Notes: generated by a model from the letters alone, not told the origin. DNA of 64,000 nucleotides from Levilactobacillus angrenensis (GCF_003946085.1 NZ_RHOB01000012.1:1-64000), one strand, 5' to 3'. Numbered from the stretch's first letter, positions 53,093 to 61,574 are shown. Numbers and translations: made by a program.

Positions 53093-53142
53093 AAAAAATG
53101 GCATCACAGTCCTGAATAAATCGGGTGTGGTGCCGTTTTTTA
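53093..53142. terminator. Two-way terminator between the secreted protein and ArsR genes
   Basis: AAAAAATGGCATCACA and TGTGGTGCCGTTTTTT are nearly symmetric, with T-tracts on both strands, serving the convergent genes. Confidence 0.85.
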
Positions 53143-53152
53143 TTGCTGAAGA

Positions 53153-53491
53153 TTATTCGCCGTGCTTCTTCCCGCGTAAGACGTGATCCACGTGGGCCAA
53201 GGTCTCGTTGACGATGTCCAAGATGTGGGGATCGTCCAGTTGATAGAAATTTTGCTTGCCCGCGCGCCGGGAGGTTACCAGCTGCTCTTTCTTGAGCAGG
53301 GCCAGTTGGTGGGAGACCACGGACTGTTCGACATCAAGCAGGGTGCTCAGTTCACTTACGTTGAGTTCGCGCTGTTCCAGTAAATATAAAATTTGGAGTC
53401 GCGTCGTATTGCTCAATAATTTAAAAATATCCTGCGACGCGACTAACGCAGGTTCTTGGATTAAGGTGACTGCTTCGGGGGTATCCGACAT
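53153..53491 (-). CDS. ArsR/SmtB-family metal-responsive regulator
   Basis: A 112-residue winged-helix repressor. [44 protein letters not shown] and [11 protein letters not shown] are the ArsR/CadC-type core, and the C-terminal helix holds [18 protein letters not shown] with His/Asp residues suited to the alpha-5 metal site. No ELCVCD motif is present, so it is not CadC-like at alpha-3 and is closer to SmtB/CzrA. I start at ATG 53491 (MSDTPEAV), after AAAGGAGC; the in-frame ATG at 53512 carries that ribosome site within it. It diverges from cadD. Confidence 0.9.
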   Translation of the reverse strand: MSDTPEAVTLIQEPALVASQDIFKLLSNTTRLQILYLLEQRELNVSELSTLLDVEQSVVSHQLALLKKEQLVTSRRAGKQNFYQLDDPHILDIVNETLAHVDHVLRGKKHGE

Positions 53492-53521
53492 GAAAAAGCT
53501 TGCTCCTTTCATATGAACATG

Positions 53522-53535
53522 ATAACATATGTTAT
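53522..53535. promoter_or_regulatory. Operator palindrome between arsR-type gene and cadD
   Basis: ATAACATATGTTAT is a perfect 14-bp palindrome; CATGATAAC on one side and GATAACATG on the other suggest further half sites. This matches the style of ArsR/SmtB operators and sits in the shared divergent promoter region. Confidence 0.75.
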
Positions 53536-53562
53536 AGATAACATGTATGAGGGGATGACATC

Positions 53563-54165
53563 ATGATAAAAACGATTCTAACCGGGGTTACAGCGTACAT
53601 TTCCACTGGATTAGACTACTTAATTATTTTAATGGTAATCTTCGCCCGCGTAAAGCACCAGGATCGCTGGTTGGTCTTGATTGGTGACTTTCTGGGGACC
53701 ATTGTGCTGGTCGGGAGCTCGTTACTGATTGCCTTTTTCTTGGGCTTCGTGCCGGCACCGTGGCTGTTGGGCTTTTTGGGGCTGATTCCGATTTATTTGG
53801 GGATCAAATTGTGGGTCCAGGGGGATGACGATGATACGGACGCCATTGCGGCCAAGGTTGCTAATCCTAAGCGCCTGATCGGGCAGGTGGCACTGATTAC
53901 CATGGCAACCTGTGGGGCCGATAACGTGGGGATTTACGTGCCCATCTTTACCACGGTAGCGCCCAACACGATTCCACTGATTCTCCTAACGTTTGCCGTG
54001 ATGGTGGTCATTTTCTGGGAAATTGGCTATCGCCTGGCCTGCCTGCCCAAGGTGGCCGACATTTTAGAGCGCGAGGGGCGCTACATCACAGTGGCGGTGT
54101 ACATCTTGATTGGGCTGTACATCATGTATGATAGCGGGACGTTCCAACATTTGTTGCAGCTGTAG
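53563..54165 (+). CDS. cadD: CadD-family cadmium resistance transporter
   Basis: A 200-residue membrane protein with about six helices. TGLDYLIILMVIFARV near the N-terminus, GFLGLIPIYLGIKLWVQGDD and ATCGADNVGIYVPIF are the CadD signatures. Family members confer cadmium (and some zinc) resistance, by binding or efflux. The acidic GDDDDTD after helix 3 is usual. The divergent ArsR/SmtB-type gene and the palindromic operator support metal-induced expression. ATG 53563 follows GAGGGG. Repeat copy F starts at the base after its stop codon. Confidence 0.93.
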   Translation: MIKTILTGVTAYISTGLDYLIILMVIFARVKHQDRWLVLIGDFLGTIVLVGSSLLIAFFLGFVPAPWLLGFLGLIPIYLGIKLWVQGDDDDTDAIAAKVANPKRLIGQVALITMATCGADNVGIYVPIFTTVAPNTIPLILLTFAVMVVIFWEIGYRLACLPKVADILEREGRYITVAVYILIGLYIMYDSGTFQHLLQL

Positions 54166-54315
54166 GTGTTAGGCCGAGACTGCCTCTCAGACTCGGTGCC
54201 CATAGCGTTCCAATGATAGGCTCACACTAGGATGTTGTAAATGACTAATTTTAACGTGAGAAATCAATCGCGTGGTGACAATGGTTTTAGCTGATTTTTA
54301 TCTCTCAACCGTTAG
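54166..54315 (+). repeat. Structured MITE-like element, copy F (3' part)
   Basis: GGCCGAGACTGCCTCTCAGACTCGGTGCC is the last hairpin of module 1, followed by CATAGCGTTCC and the conserved flank CGCGTGGTGACAATGGTTTTAGCTGATTTT. CTCTCAACCGTTAG (54302-54315) is a decayed right terminal repeat. The left part is missing, cut exactly at the cadD stop codon. Confidence 0.75.
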
Positions 54316-54326
54316 TACAGGCCAAT

Positions 54327-54372
54327 AAAATAGGCTACCGACCCAGGATTGACCCAGTCGGCAGCCTATTTT
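54327..54372. terminator. Terminator of the YeiH-type gene (two-way)
   Basis: AAAATAGGCTACCGAC / GTCGGCAGCCTATTTT, 16-bp stem with one mismatch and T-tracts on both strands. Confidence 0.9.
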
Positions 54373-54386
54373 GGTGCATTTAAATT

Positions 54387-55418
54387 TTAGAAGAAGAACT
54401 TGCTAGCCAACGTCACACCCGTCAGTAATACGACGGAGGACAGCGTAGCGGCCAGAAAGGCGTTGCCGCCGCGTTGGAAGATAACGCGGAAGTTCACACT
54501 CATCCCCAGGGCAGCCATGGCCATCCCCAAGAAGATGTAGGCCAACTTGACCAGCCCGGCTAACGTAGCGTCACCTAGGGGCAACCAGGTACCGATGATG
54601 CTGGTCAGTAAGAACCCAGCCATGAACCAAGGAATCGGCAACTTAGCAGGACCAGTCGTCGTGGTCGTGCTAGCCGTTTGCTTTTGGTACCACCAGCCAA
54701 TAATCAAGGCGGCCGGTGCCAGCAACAGGACCCGGGACAACTTGGTGATGATGGCGGTGTCTAGACTGACTGGACCGCCGGCGCTCCCGGCAGCCACGGC
54801 ATGGGCGATTTCGTGCAGTGAGCCCCCAGTCATGACGCCAAATTGGACGGCCGTCAAATGTAACAGGGGTTTCAGGCCGATTTCAATCAGGGTGAAGACC
54901 GTCCCGAGAATGGCGACGATGGCGACGGCCAGGACTTCGTTTTCCCGTTGCCGTTCGGCCTTGTCAGCACTGACCTTGATTTGCGGTGACACGCCCATGA
55001 CGGCGGCGGCCCCACAGATGCTGGTCCCAGTAGCGGTCAAGATGGCCAGTTCGCGGTCGACGCCCAGCTTGCGGCTGAGGTTGTAGGTCAACAGGACCAT
55101 CCCCGTGACCACCACGGCGGCCAGCGTAATCGTCTTGACCCCGGCTTGGGCCAGTTGAATCAAGTTAAGCTTGAAGCCTAATAAAATAATGCCTAATCGT
55201 AAGAATTTATTGCTGATGAAGCCGATGCCGGCGCGGTTGGCGTTGACCGCGCGGGGGGCCAATTGTAAGGCCATTCCTAATAATAAGGCGATGACCAAGG
55301 CCCCTACTAAGTTCAAATAAGGCAGTTGGGCCAGTTCACTACCAGCCACCGCGCAGACCAGTGTCAGGCCAGCGGCCCCCCAGAAGCTACGGGTCGCCAT
55401 CGTGGTTCGAATATCCAT
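54387..55418 (-). CDS. YeiH-family putative sulfate exporter
   Basis: A 343-residue membrane protein with about ten helices. LRLGIILLGFKLNLIQLAQAG and ILTATGTSICGAAAVMGVSP are the YeiH (UPF0324) signatures, and GGSLHEIAHAVAAG is the second conserved motif. The family is annotated as sulfate or other anion export, with limited experimental support. ATG 55418 has GAGGAGGAG upstream; the in-frame start at 55436 overlaps that site. The LysR gene diverges from it over 116 bases, the usual yeiH-yeiE arrangement. Confidence 0.9.
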   Translation of the reverse strand: MDIRTTMATRSFWGAAGLTLVCAVAGSELAQLPYLNLVGALVIALLLGMALQLAPRAVNANRAGIGFISNKFLRLGIILLGFKLNLIQLAQAGVKTITLAAVVVTGMVLLTYNLSRKLGVDRELAILTATGTSICGAAAVMGVSPQIKVSADKAERQRENEVLAVAIVAILGTVFTLIEIGLKPLLHLTAVQFGVMTGGSLHEIAHAVAAGSAGGPVSLDTAIITKLSRVLLLAPAALIIGWWYQKQTASTTTTTGPAKLPIPWFMAGFLLTSIIGTWLPLGDATLAGLVKLAYIFLGMAMAALGMSVNFRVIFQRGGNAFLAATLSSVVLLTGVTLASKFFF

Positions 55419-55534
55419 TGTGAATCTCCTCCTCAATCTTTCTCAAGCAAGCTCTAGTTTACTGGAAAACGATTATAAGTTAAAATTGGGATATTTAATA
55501 ACACTATAAAATCAGCTTATAAGGAGTGCCCACT

Positions 55535-56425
55535 ATGCTGGATAATCGCTATCAAACGCTGTTGGTCCTGACGCAGACCAAGTCGTATACCCAAACGGCT
55601 CGGCAATTATTTATCACCCAACCGGCCGTCACGCAACAGATCAAGAGTCTAGAAGCCGACTTGCAAATTGAATTGGTCCACTATCAACGACCCCATTTGA
55701 CCATTACGCCGGCCGGGCAGGAATTGGCGGCCTTCGTGCAGCGCGTCCAAGTCCAGGCCAACCGGGTGGTCATGGGCCTACAACACCCGCAGGCGCAGCG
55801 TCAGTTGACCTTTAGCACGACCTTATCGCTGAGTGAATTTTTGGCGCCCCAGTTGATTCGGACCTTGCAAACGCAGGGGGACTACCGCACGTTGACCTGC
55901 CAGGTGACCAATACGCAAGCGGCACTGGCGGCCATTGATGAGGGGACCAGTGACTTTGCACTGATTGAAGGCAACTTTGACAAGACTCAGTATGACTACC
56001 AAATCGTGCGGGAGGAACCCTTCGTGGGCGTGGTCGCTGCCGATAATCCGCTGGCACAAAAAGCACAAGTGAGTTGGGCAGACCTGACCGATACGCCGCT
56101 GTTGGTGCGGGAAGCCGGGTCGGGGAGTCGCGAGATTTTAGTCAGCCTGGCGCAGGCCGCCAACGTCACCTTGCGTGAGTTCCGGCAAATCGTCACCGTC
56201 AATAATCCCGCCGCTATTCGGCAATTGTTGTTGCAGGGGGCAGGCATCAGTTTTCTCTACCGCTCCGTGGTGGCCACGGAACTGGCGAACGGTCAGTTAA
56301 AAGTGCTGCCGCTACCGGCGGGTCATTTGCACCATGATTTGGACTTGGTTTATGCACACGACAGCTTCTTTGCGGCCGACTATCAGCGGTGGGCGCGGGA
56401 ATTGCAGGCGAACGAAACGGTCTAG
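55535..56425 (+). CDS. LysR-family regulator adjacent to yeiH
   Basis: A 296-residue LysR protein. YQTLLVLTQTKSYTQTARQL and ITQPAVTQQIKSLE form the N-terminal helix-turn-helix; the remainder is the two-lobed effector domain (REEPFVGVVAADNPLA, LLVREAGSGSREI). The sequence is close in style to CysL/YeiE regulators of sulfur metabolism. ATG 55535 is 8 bases after AAGGAG; the GTG at 55526 overlaps that site. It most likely activates the divergent YeiH-type gene. Confidence 0.9.
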   Translation: MLDNRYQTLLVLTQTKSYTQTARQLFITQPAVTQQIKSLEADLQIELVHYQRPHLTITPAGQELAAFVQRVQVQANRVVMGLQHPQAQRQLTFSTTLSLSEFLAPQLIRTLQTQGDYRTLTCQVTNTQAALAAIDEGTSDFALIEGNFDKTQYDYQIVREEPFVGVVAADNPLAQKAQVSWADLTDTPLLVREAGSGSREILVSLAQAANVTLREFRQIVTVNNPAAIRQLLLQGAGISFLYRSVVATELANGQLKVLPLPAGHLHHDLDLVYAHDSFFAADYQRWARELQANETV

Positions 56426-56447
56426 GTCGACAGGTCAACTGGGCGGA

Positions 56448-56463
56448 CGAAAAAATTTTTTCG
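56448..56463. promoter_or_regulatory. A/T palindrome in the LysR-MFS gap
   Basis: CGAAAAAATTTTTTCG is a perfect 16-bp palindrome preceded by GGGCGGA. It may act as the end of the LysR transcript or as a protein site; the rest of 56426-56639 shows only AT-rich promoter-like sequence (TATAAT near 56600). Confidence 0.35.
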
Positions 56464-56639
56464 CCTTGGTAAAGCTGATGTCCGGGCAAGTGGCATCGTT
56501 TTCCCAAGGGGCGCCCGACAGAAATATAAAAATAATGGTTGCGGGGCTCAACATCTGAGCGTAAGATTAGACAACTAATATAAAATATTGGTACTATTAT
56601 AATATTGTTGAAAAAATCTCAGAGAAGGGGTGAGCCATC

Positions 56640-57839
56640 GTGACGACAAAAACGAAACGGGCCATTTTTATTTTAATCTTTAGTGAATTCTTAGTGTGTT
56701 TAGGAATTAGTTTGATCATCCCGGTCATGCCATTCTTAAAGACGCAACTGCATTTATCCGCAACCGATATGGGTGTGATGAACGCGCTGTTTGCGTTTGC
56801 CCAGTTCGTGGCCTCGCCCCTGATCGGGCGGCTGTCCGATAAGATTGGGCGGAAACCGGTATTGACCGCCGGATTACTCTTGTTCATGGTGTCCGAAGCC
56901 TTATTTGCGTTGACCAACTATCTGTGGGTCTTCGACATCTCCCGGTTGATTGGGGGCTTGTCTGCCGCCATGGTCGTGCCAACTGCCATGGCTTTGGCTT
57001 CAGATATCACGACCAAACGGCAACGGGCGAAGGTCATCGGCTGGCTGTCCGCGGCCTTCAGTGGGGGGCTCATCTTGGGCCCAGGTATCGGTGGTATTCT
57101 GGCCGGTATCAGTTACAAGACACCATTTTGGGTAGCAGCCACGCTGGGGTTAGTCAGTGCCATCGTCTTGATTAGTCTATTGCCTAACGACGTGGAAACC
57201 AATCGCGTGGTCGAAACGCCAGCCGCCGATGCCCAACCGTCTGCGCATCCCATGACGCGGGCCTTTTGGACGGTACCCATCATCATTTTATTTACCATGA
57301 TTCTGGTCTCTTCCTTTGGTCTGCAAGGATTTGAGAGTATCTACAGTATCTACGTCAACGAAGTCTTTAACTTTAGTTTAAGCAACATCGCGGTTGTCTT
57401 GACGCTGAACGGGCTGATTTCACTGTTCTTACAGGTCGCTATGTTTGATACCTTAGTTAGCAAATTTGGTGAACGCCGCGTCATCCGCTTGTGTTTCTTC
57501 CTAGCTGCGGCCTGCACGATTTGGATCACGCAAGCCCACACCAAGATTGAAGTCATGGTGGCCACGCTGGTCATCTTCTCGGCGTTCGACTTACTGCGGC
57601 CAGCGATTACCACGTTGCTGACCAAGGCCAGTGAGTCCGACCAAGGGTTGATCAACGGGCTGAACATGTCGCTGACTAGTGTCGGTAACATCGTGGGGCC
57701 AATCATGTCGGGGATGTTGCTGGACTGGAACACTCACTCACCATACTTGGTTGTGTCCGGGTTTCTGATTGTTTCTTACCTGATGGCCTTCATGCTCAAA
57801 CGTCCAGAAAGCTTACGGTCCAATCAGTCGACGGACTAA
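56640..57839 (+). CDS. MFS multidrug efflux transporter (TetA/NorA-like)
   Basis: A 399-residue permease with 12 predicted helices. SPLIGRLSDKIGRKPVL is the cytoplasmic loop 2-3 MFS motif A, and SGGLILGPGIGGILAG is the antiporter motif C of drug/H+ exchangers. The substrate is unknown; TetA-like and NorA-like pumps share these motifs. The start is GTG 56640, after AGAAGGGG. No regulator adjoins in the same direction. Repeat copy G begins at the base after its stop codon. Confidence 0.92.
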   Translation: MTTKTKRAIFILIFSEFLVCLGISLIIPVMPFLKTQLHLSATDMGVMNALFAFAQFVASPLIGRLSDKIGRKPVLTAGLLLFMVSEALFALTNYLWVFDISRLIGGLSAAMVVPTAMALASDITTKRQRAKVIGWLSAAFSGGLILGPGIGGILAGISYKTPFWVAATLGLVSAIVLISLLPNDVETNRVVETPAADAQPSAHPMTRAFWTVPIIILFTMILVSSFGLQGFESIYSIYVNEVFNFSLSNIAVVLTLNGLISLFLQVAMFDTLVSKFGERRVIRLCFFLAAACTIWITQAHTKIEVMVATLVIFSAFDLLRPAITTLLTKASESDQGLINGLNMSLTSVGNIVGPIMSGMLLDWNTHSPYLVVSGFLIVSYLMAFMLKRPESLRSNQSTD

Positions 57840-58110
57840 ATCGTTTGCTGACATGGTCGGGGCTGGCCGCCTACCGTTCGCTAGAGATGAGTTGGAACGC
57901 GGTGGGCGGACGGGGTGAGCCAAAGTACGGTCTCACCGCCTCGCTTTGAGCCGAAGGGCGTGTCTCAAAGACGCCAGTTTTCTAACCAGCAAGCTGCTAA
58001 GAAAACTCCCACGGCTGAACTCATCTCTAGCGAACTCTCGGCTACGATAAGGGGTGCCAGCAACGATTGTCGTAGCCGCGGTCGGCATTTGATGCCAGTC
58101 GTTCGTAATT
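57840..58110 (-). repeat. Structured MITE-like element, copy G (module 1)
   Basis: A perfect 17-bp stem closes the module: TTCGCTAGAGATGAGTT (57877-57893) with AACTCATCTCTAGCGAA (58018-58034). The stem sequence differs from copies A, B and E, but complementarity is complete. GGTGAG/CTCACC replaces GGTCGAG/CTCGACC of copy B, and GTTTTCT/AGAAAAC closes the next hairpin. Conserved loops CTCCCACGGCTGAAC and TGTCTCAAAGACGCC are retained. Module 2 and terminal repeats are missing. Confidence 0.82.
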
Positions 58111-58234
58111 TAACTTAAGGTAAGGTCATGATTGCTTGAGACGGTCATGGCCTTTTTCAGACTTTACGCTTGGGTGTATTGGCATGGGCTATTGGCGAAC
58201 GGTAAGGCGGCCGACTCCCACAAATCGAGAACAG

Positions 58235-58559
58235 AAAAAAGAACCGCGTCCCCCCAGACGTGGTTCTTTTGTTTCCCCCAAAGACTCCGATGGCCATTTA
58301 CCTATCCTGCAGCTGAACTGGCGCAGCACTCCCCCCGAAGGATACGCTGTTCAGCTAACACGTTGGAAGTGTCAAGGGTCCGTGCGTTGCCCCCACAACG
58401 CCGGAACTTTGCGGTCTGGTTTTCAATAGGGAATGATTTGGTTACGGCCCAAATCATTCGTGGTCGGGCAACGGTGAGGCACTCCCCTAAGCGACCCACC
58501 CGAGACGTTGGGATGACGCAAATCAGGACCAACGACTTTTATTGCCTAACCGATGTTAC
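58235..58559 (-). ncRNA. Candidate structured ncRNA (unrecognised family)
   Basis: A minus-strand transcription unit without a credible reading frame. TATAAT is at 58571-58566, so transcription would begin near 58559. The RNA would fold into GTTGG/CCAAC, GTGGGTCG/CGACCAC, a perfect 11-bp hairpin GAATGATTTGG/CCAAATCATTC, GTTCCGGCGTTG/CAACGCACGGAC, AGCTGAAC/GTTCAGCT, and a terminator GAACCACGTC/GACGCGGTTC with TTTTTT (58241-58266 and 58240-58235). It does not carry the core motifs of RNase P RNA, tmRNA or SRP RNA that I know. The -35 box is poor (TTATCG). It lies between copy G and the AraC gene. Confidence 0.55.
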
Positions 58560-58721
58560 AAGTACATTATATCGGGGACAACCTGAATCGATAATCCCAT
58601 AATCTGATGATTGGATTACTAAATTTAACCTTATTTGCGGCGGACGTGGTATGCTAATGATTGAAGAGTGAGTCAGAATTGGTCTATCTATGTTGAAGCG
58701 GGCAGAATGGGGGTATTCAAT

Positions 58722-59582
58722 ATGCCGCGGCCGTATCATGAACGTTTGAATTTTACCATGAAATTACCATTGCGCGTGATTTCTCATGGAACCTGTGGAC
58801 CGAAGATGGTCTTGCCACATTGGCACCAAGCTATCGAATTGGCCTATGCCTATAAAGGGCGACCAGGGACCGTCCACATTGGCGCATCGACTTATGAGAT
58901 GCAAGAAGAACACCTTTACGTGGTGAACTCTGAAGTCGTGCATAGCTATGAAACTTTTTTGGATGAAACCAATCAAATCATTACGCTTCTGTTGCCACAG
59001 GCCTGGTTATTCCAGGTCGTGGCGGCGAAGCAGTTGCCGTTTTGGGGACCGTTGGATCTGGATTTGCGGACAGACCCGTATCGCGAATTGGCGCGCTCGG
59101 TCCACACCTTGGCGACTAACGCCTTGACCGAACCGGAAGAGCGGGCGGATTACCTGGCGAGTCTGGGCGCCGAATACCAGTTGGTCGGCGAATTACTGAA
59201 ACATTTGACTGTCAATGGCCGGGTCAACAGCGACCAATTGCCGTTGCCGCAGCCGCTGCGGCAGGCCGTCACGGAGATTCAAGAAAATTACGGGCAGGCC
59301 GTGTCCATTTCTGAAATGGCCGAACGACTGAACTATTCCAGCGTTTATTTTTCCCGGTATTTCAAGGAATACATGGGCATTTCACCCAAGGCTTACCTGG
59401 GGCAGATTCGCTTGGAACGGGCGACACAGCTACTGATGACGTCCAAGGAGTCGATTCAAGGCATCGCGATGAAGACGGGCTTTCGGACTGAGAAGAATTT
59501 TTTTGTCACCTTCAAGCGCCATTACCAGATGACCCCCAAGACTTATCGGGAGAAATATGCTGCCGAACAGTCTTGGTCGTAG
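58722..59582 (+). CDS. AraC-family transcriptional regulator
   Basis: A 286-residue regulator. The N-half is a cupin-like sensor (MVLPHWHQAIELAYAYKG, YVVNSEVVHSYET). The C-half has both helix-turn-helices: VSISEMAERLNYSSVYFSRYF and SIQGIAMKTGFRTEKNFFVT, ending TPKTYREKY. I start at ATG 58722 (MPRPYHERLNF), 8 bases after GGGGG; the frame is open upstream to GTG 58668 but without a comparable site. Sugar or other small-molecule sensing is likely from the cupin domain. No obvious target operon adjoins; the ABC-F gene downstream has its own promoter. Confidence 0.88.
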   Translation: MPRPYHERLNFTMKLPLRVISHGTCGPKMVLPHWHQAIELAYAYKGRPGTVHIGASTYEMQEEHLYVVNSEVVHSYETFLDETNQIITLLLPQAWLFQVVAAKQLPFWGPLDLDLRTDPYRELARSVHTLATNALTEPEERADYLASLGAEYQLVGELLKHLTVNGRVNSDQLPLPQPLRQAVTEIQENYGQAVSISEMAERLNYSSVYFSRYFKEYMGISPKAYLGQIRLERATQLLMTSKESIQGIAMKTGFRTEKNFFVTFKRHYQMTPKTYREKYAAEQSWS

Positions 59583-59590
59583 CGTAACCG

Positions 59591-59687
59591 TTGCTTGTCC
59601 AGGTGTTTTATGGTAAACTACCCTAACATGTCATAACGAATATAAGTTGAAACCAACGTCGCCGTTACCCTGACACGTTGGTTTTTT
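59591..59687 (+). promoter_or_regulatory. Promoter and leader terminator (possible attenuator) of the ABC-F gene
   Basis: TTGCTT (59591-59596), 17 bases, TAAACT (59614-59619). The leader then contains ATG-TCA-TAA and a hairpin AACCAACGT (59651-59659) / ACGTTGGTT (59675-59683) with TTTTTT, before the ribosome site of the ABC-F gene. The hairpin also ends AraC transcripts, but its place between promoter and gene suggests attenuation. Confidence 0.5.
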
Positions 59688-59714
59688 ACGCGAAAATCAC
59701 AGGAGGTATCGTTC

Positions 59715-61346
59715 ATGTTAACCGTCAATAATGTCAGTATGCAGTTCTCCGACCGGAAGCTCTACGACGAAGTTAATCTCAAGTTCACCCCAGGAAACTG
59801 CTACGGGGTCATTGGCGCTAACGGCGCTGGGAAGTCCACGTTCTTAAAAATCATTGAGGGCAAACTCAAGCCGACCAGTGGGACCGTTTCTTTGGGGCCC
59901 AACGAGCGGATGTCAAGTTTGAACCAGGACCACTTTGCCTTTGAAGACAATTTGGTGATGGACACGGTCATCCGGGGCCACAAGAAGCTTTACGATATCA
60001 TGACTGAAAAGAACGCCATTTACATGAAGCCAGACTTCAGCGACGCAGATGGGATTCGGGCCGCTGAACTGGAAGGCGAATTTGGTGAAATGGGCGGCTG
60101 GGAAGCCGAAGCAGAAGCGTCACAAATGTTGCAGGCGCTAGGCATCGACGAGTCACTTCACCAAGTGCCAATGAGTGAGCTGACAGAACCGCAAAAGGTG
60201 AAGGTCCTCTTGGGCCAAGCCTTGTTCGGTCATCCCGACGTTTTACTGTTGGACGAACCGACCAACGGGTTGGACGTGCAATCCATCAGTTGGCTGGAAA
60301 ACTTTCTGGCGGATTACGAAAACACCGTCATCGTGGTTTCCCATGACCGGCATTTCTTGAACCAGGTCTGCACGCACATGTGTGACGTGGACTTTGGGAA
60401 AATCACGCTGTTCGTTGGGAACTACGACTTCTGGATGGAATCCAGTGAATTGGCGGCCCAATTGAAGGCCAACGCCAATGCGAAGAAGGCCGACCAAATC
60501 AAGCAGCTGCAGGAGTTCGTGGCGCGATTCAGTGCCAACGCGTCGAAGTCCAAGCAAGCCACTTCCCGGAAGAAGCAGTTGGAAAAGATCACGTTGGACG
60601 ACATCAAGCCGTCTTCCCGGAAGTACCCATTCATCAAGTTCAATCCGGAACGGGAACTGGGTAATGACCTGGTCCGGCTCGAACACGTCACGAAGGCCAT
60701 TGATGGCGTAACGATTTTAGACGACGTCAGCTTGACGTTGCGTCCCGGCGAAAAGGTGGCGTTCATCAGCCGTAACGACTTGACGACCACCACCTTGATG
60801 CAAATCGTTGCTGGCGAACTGGCACCCGATAGTGGTAACGTGGTCTGGGGGCAAACGACCAGCACGACCTACCTGCCGAAGAACGTCAACGATTATTTTG
60901 CCGAGAACCAAATGACCGTGATCGACTGGTTGCGGCAATTTGCCTCCAAAGAAGAAAGTGACAACACGTTCTTGCGAGGCTTCTTAGGGAAGATGCTCTT
61001 CTCCGGCGACGACGTGAACCGTGAAGTTGACGTGATGTCCGGGGGCGAAAAGGTCCGGGCCATGCTGTCCAAAATGATGTTGAGCAAGGCCAACGTGCTG
61101 TTACTTGACGATCCAACGAACCATTTGGACTTGGAATCCATCACCGCGTTGAACGACAGTCTGGTTGGGTTCAGTGGCAGTATTCTGTTCACATCCCATG
61201 ACCACGAGTTCATCCAAACGATTGCCAACCGGATCATCGAAGTCAGTCCTAAGGGGATTGTCGATCGCGCCGATACCACTTACGACGAGTTCTTGGGCCA
61301 CGAACAGGTACAAGCACAAGTGGCTAAGTTGTATGACGCTGAATAA
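59715..61346 (+). CDS. ABC-F family ATPase (YbiT-like)
   Basis: A 543-residue soluble protein with two ABC domains and no membrane part. The first has GANGAGKST (Walker A), a weak signature MSELTEPQKVK, and LLLDEPTNGLD. The linker (about 245-305) is the charged helical P-site tRNA interaction motif region. The second has SRNDLTTTT where a Walker A is expected, so the P-loop Lys is missing, then MSGGEKVRAML and LLLDDPTNHLD. ABC-F proteins act on ribosomes during stalling or antibiotic challenge. The degenerate second site is notable but may be typical of the YbiT branch. AGGAGGT precedes ATG 59715. Confidence 0.9.
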   Translation: MLTVNNVSMQFSDRKLYDEVNLKFTPGNCYGVIGANGAGKSTFLKIIEGKLKPTSGTVSLGPNERMSSLNQDHFAFEDNLVMDTVIRGHKKLYDIMTEKNAIYMKPDFSDADGIRAAELEGEFGEMGGWEAEAEASQMLQALGIDESLHQVPMSELTEPQKVKVLLGQALFGHPDVLLLDEPTNGLDVQSISWLENFLADYENTVIVVSHDRHFLNQVCTHMCDVDFGKITLFVGNYDFWMESSELAAQLKANANAKKADQIKQLQEFVARFSANASKSKQATSRKKQLEKITLDDIKPSSRKYPFIKFNPERELGNDLVRLEHVTKAIDGVTILDDVSLTLRPGEKVAFISRNDLTTTTLMQIVAGELAPDSGNVVWGQTTSTTYLPKNVNDYFAENQMTVIDWLRQFASKEESDNTFLRGFLGKMLFSGDDVNREVDVMSGGEKVRAMLSKMMLSKANVLLLDDPTNHLDLESITALNDSLVGFSGSILFTSHDHEFIQTIANRIIEVSPKGIVDRADTTYDEFLGHEQVQAQVAKLYDAE

Positions 61347-61360
61347 TGAAATGTTTTGGG

Positions 61361-61416
61361 CGGTGTCTCACCGCAATGACCAGTTGGGTCGTTGTGGTGG
61401 GGCACCGCTTTTTTTG
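61361..61416 (+). terminator. Terminator of the ABC-F gene
   Basis: CGGTGTCTCACCGCAATGACC and GGTCGTTGTGGTGGGGCACCG (long imperfect stem) followed by TTTTTTT. Confidence 0.88.
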
Positions 61417-61574
61417 GTTCGCCTGGGGCTGGATGGTGGAGATTGTCCGCCTACAGCGGCACGCGCAAGTCAATGTCTGCGGCTGCCAGGGGGATGCCTG
61501 CTATGGACGATTTTTTTCATCTAAAGTGGTTCCTGCAACTGTCTATGTATGACTAAATGAGTAAGCAAATTGGC

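Noticed and set aside
56924-57175. Alternative-frame plus-strand proteins inside the MFS gene
   Set aside because: They are shadows of a clear 12-helix transporter with conserved motifs in the main frame.
58235-58559. RNase P RNA, tmRNA or SRP RNA as identity of the ncRNA candidate
   Set aside because: Expected core motifs (GAGGAAAGTCC, a tRNA-like CCA end with tag frame, GGAAGGAAGCAGC) are absent.
58132-58602. A 156-residue plus-strand frame across the candidate ncRNA
   Set aside because: No ribosome site at its start, odd composition, and it runs through the hairpins and terminator of the opposite strand.
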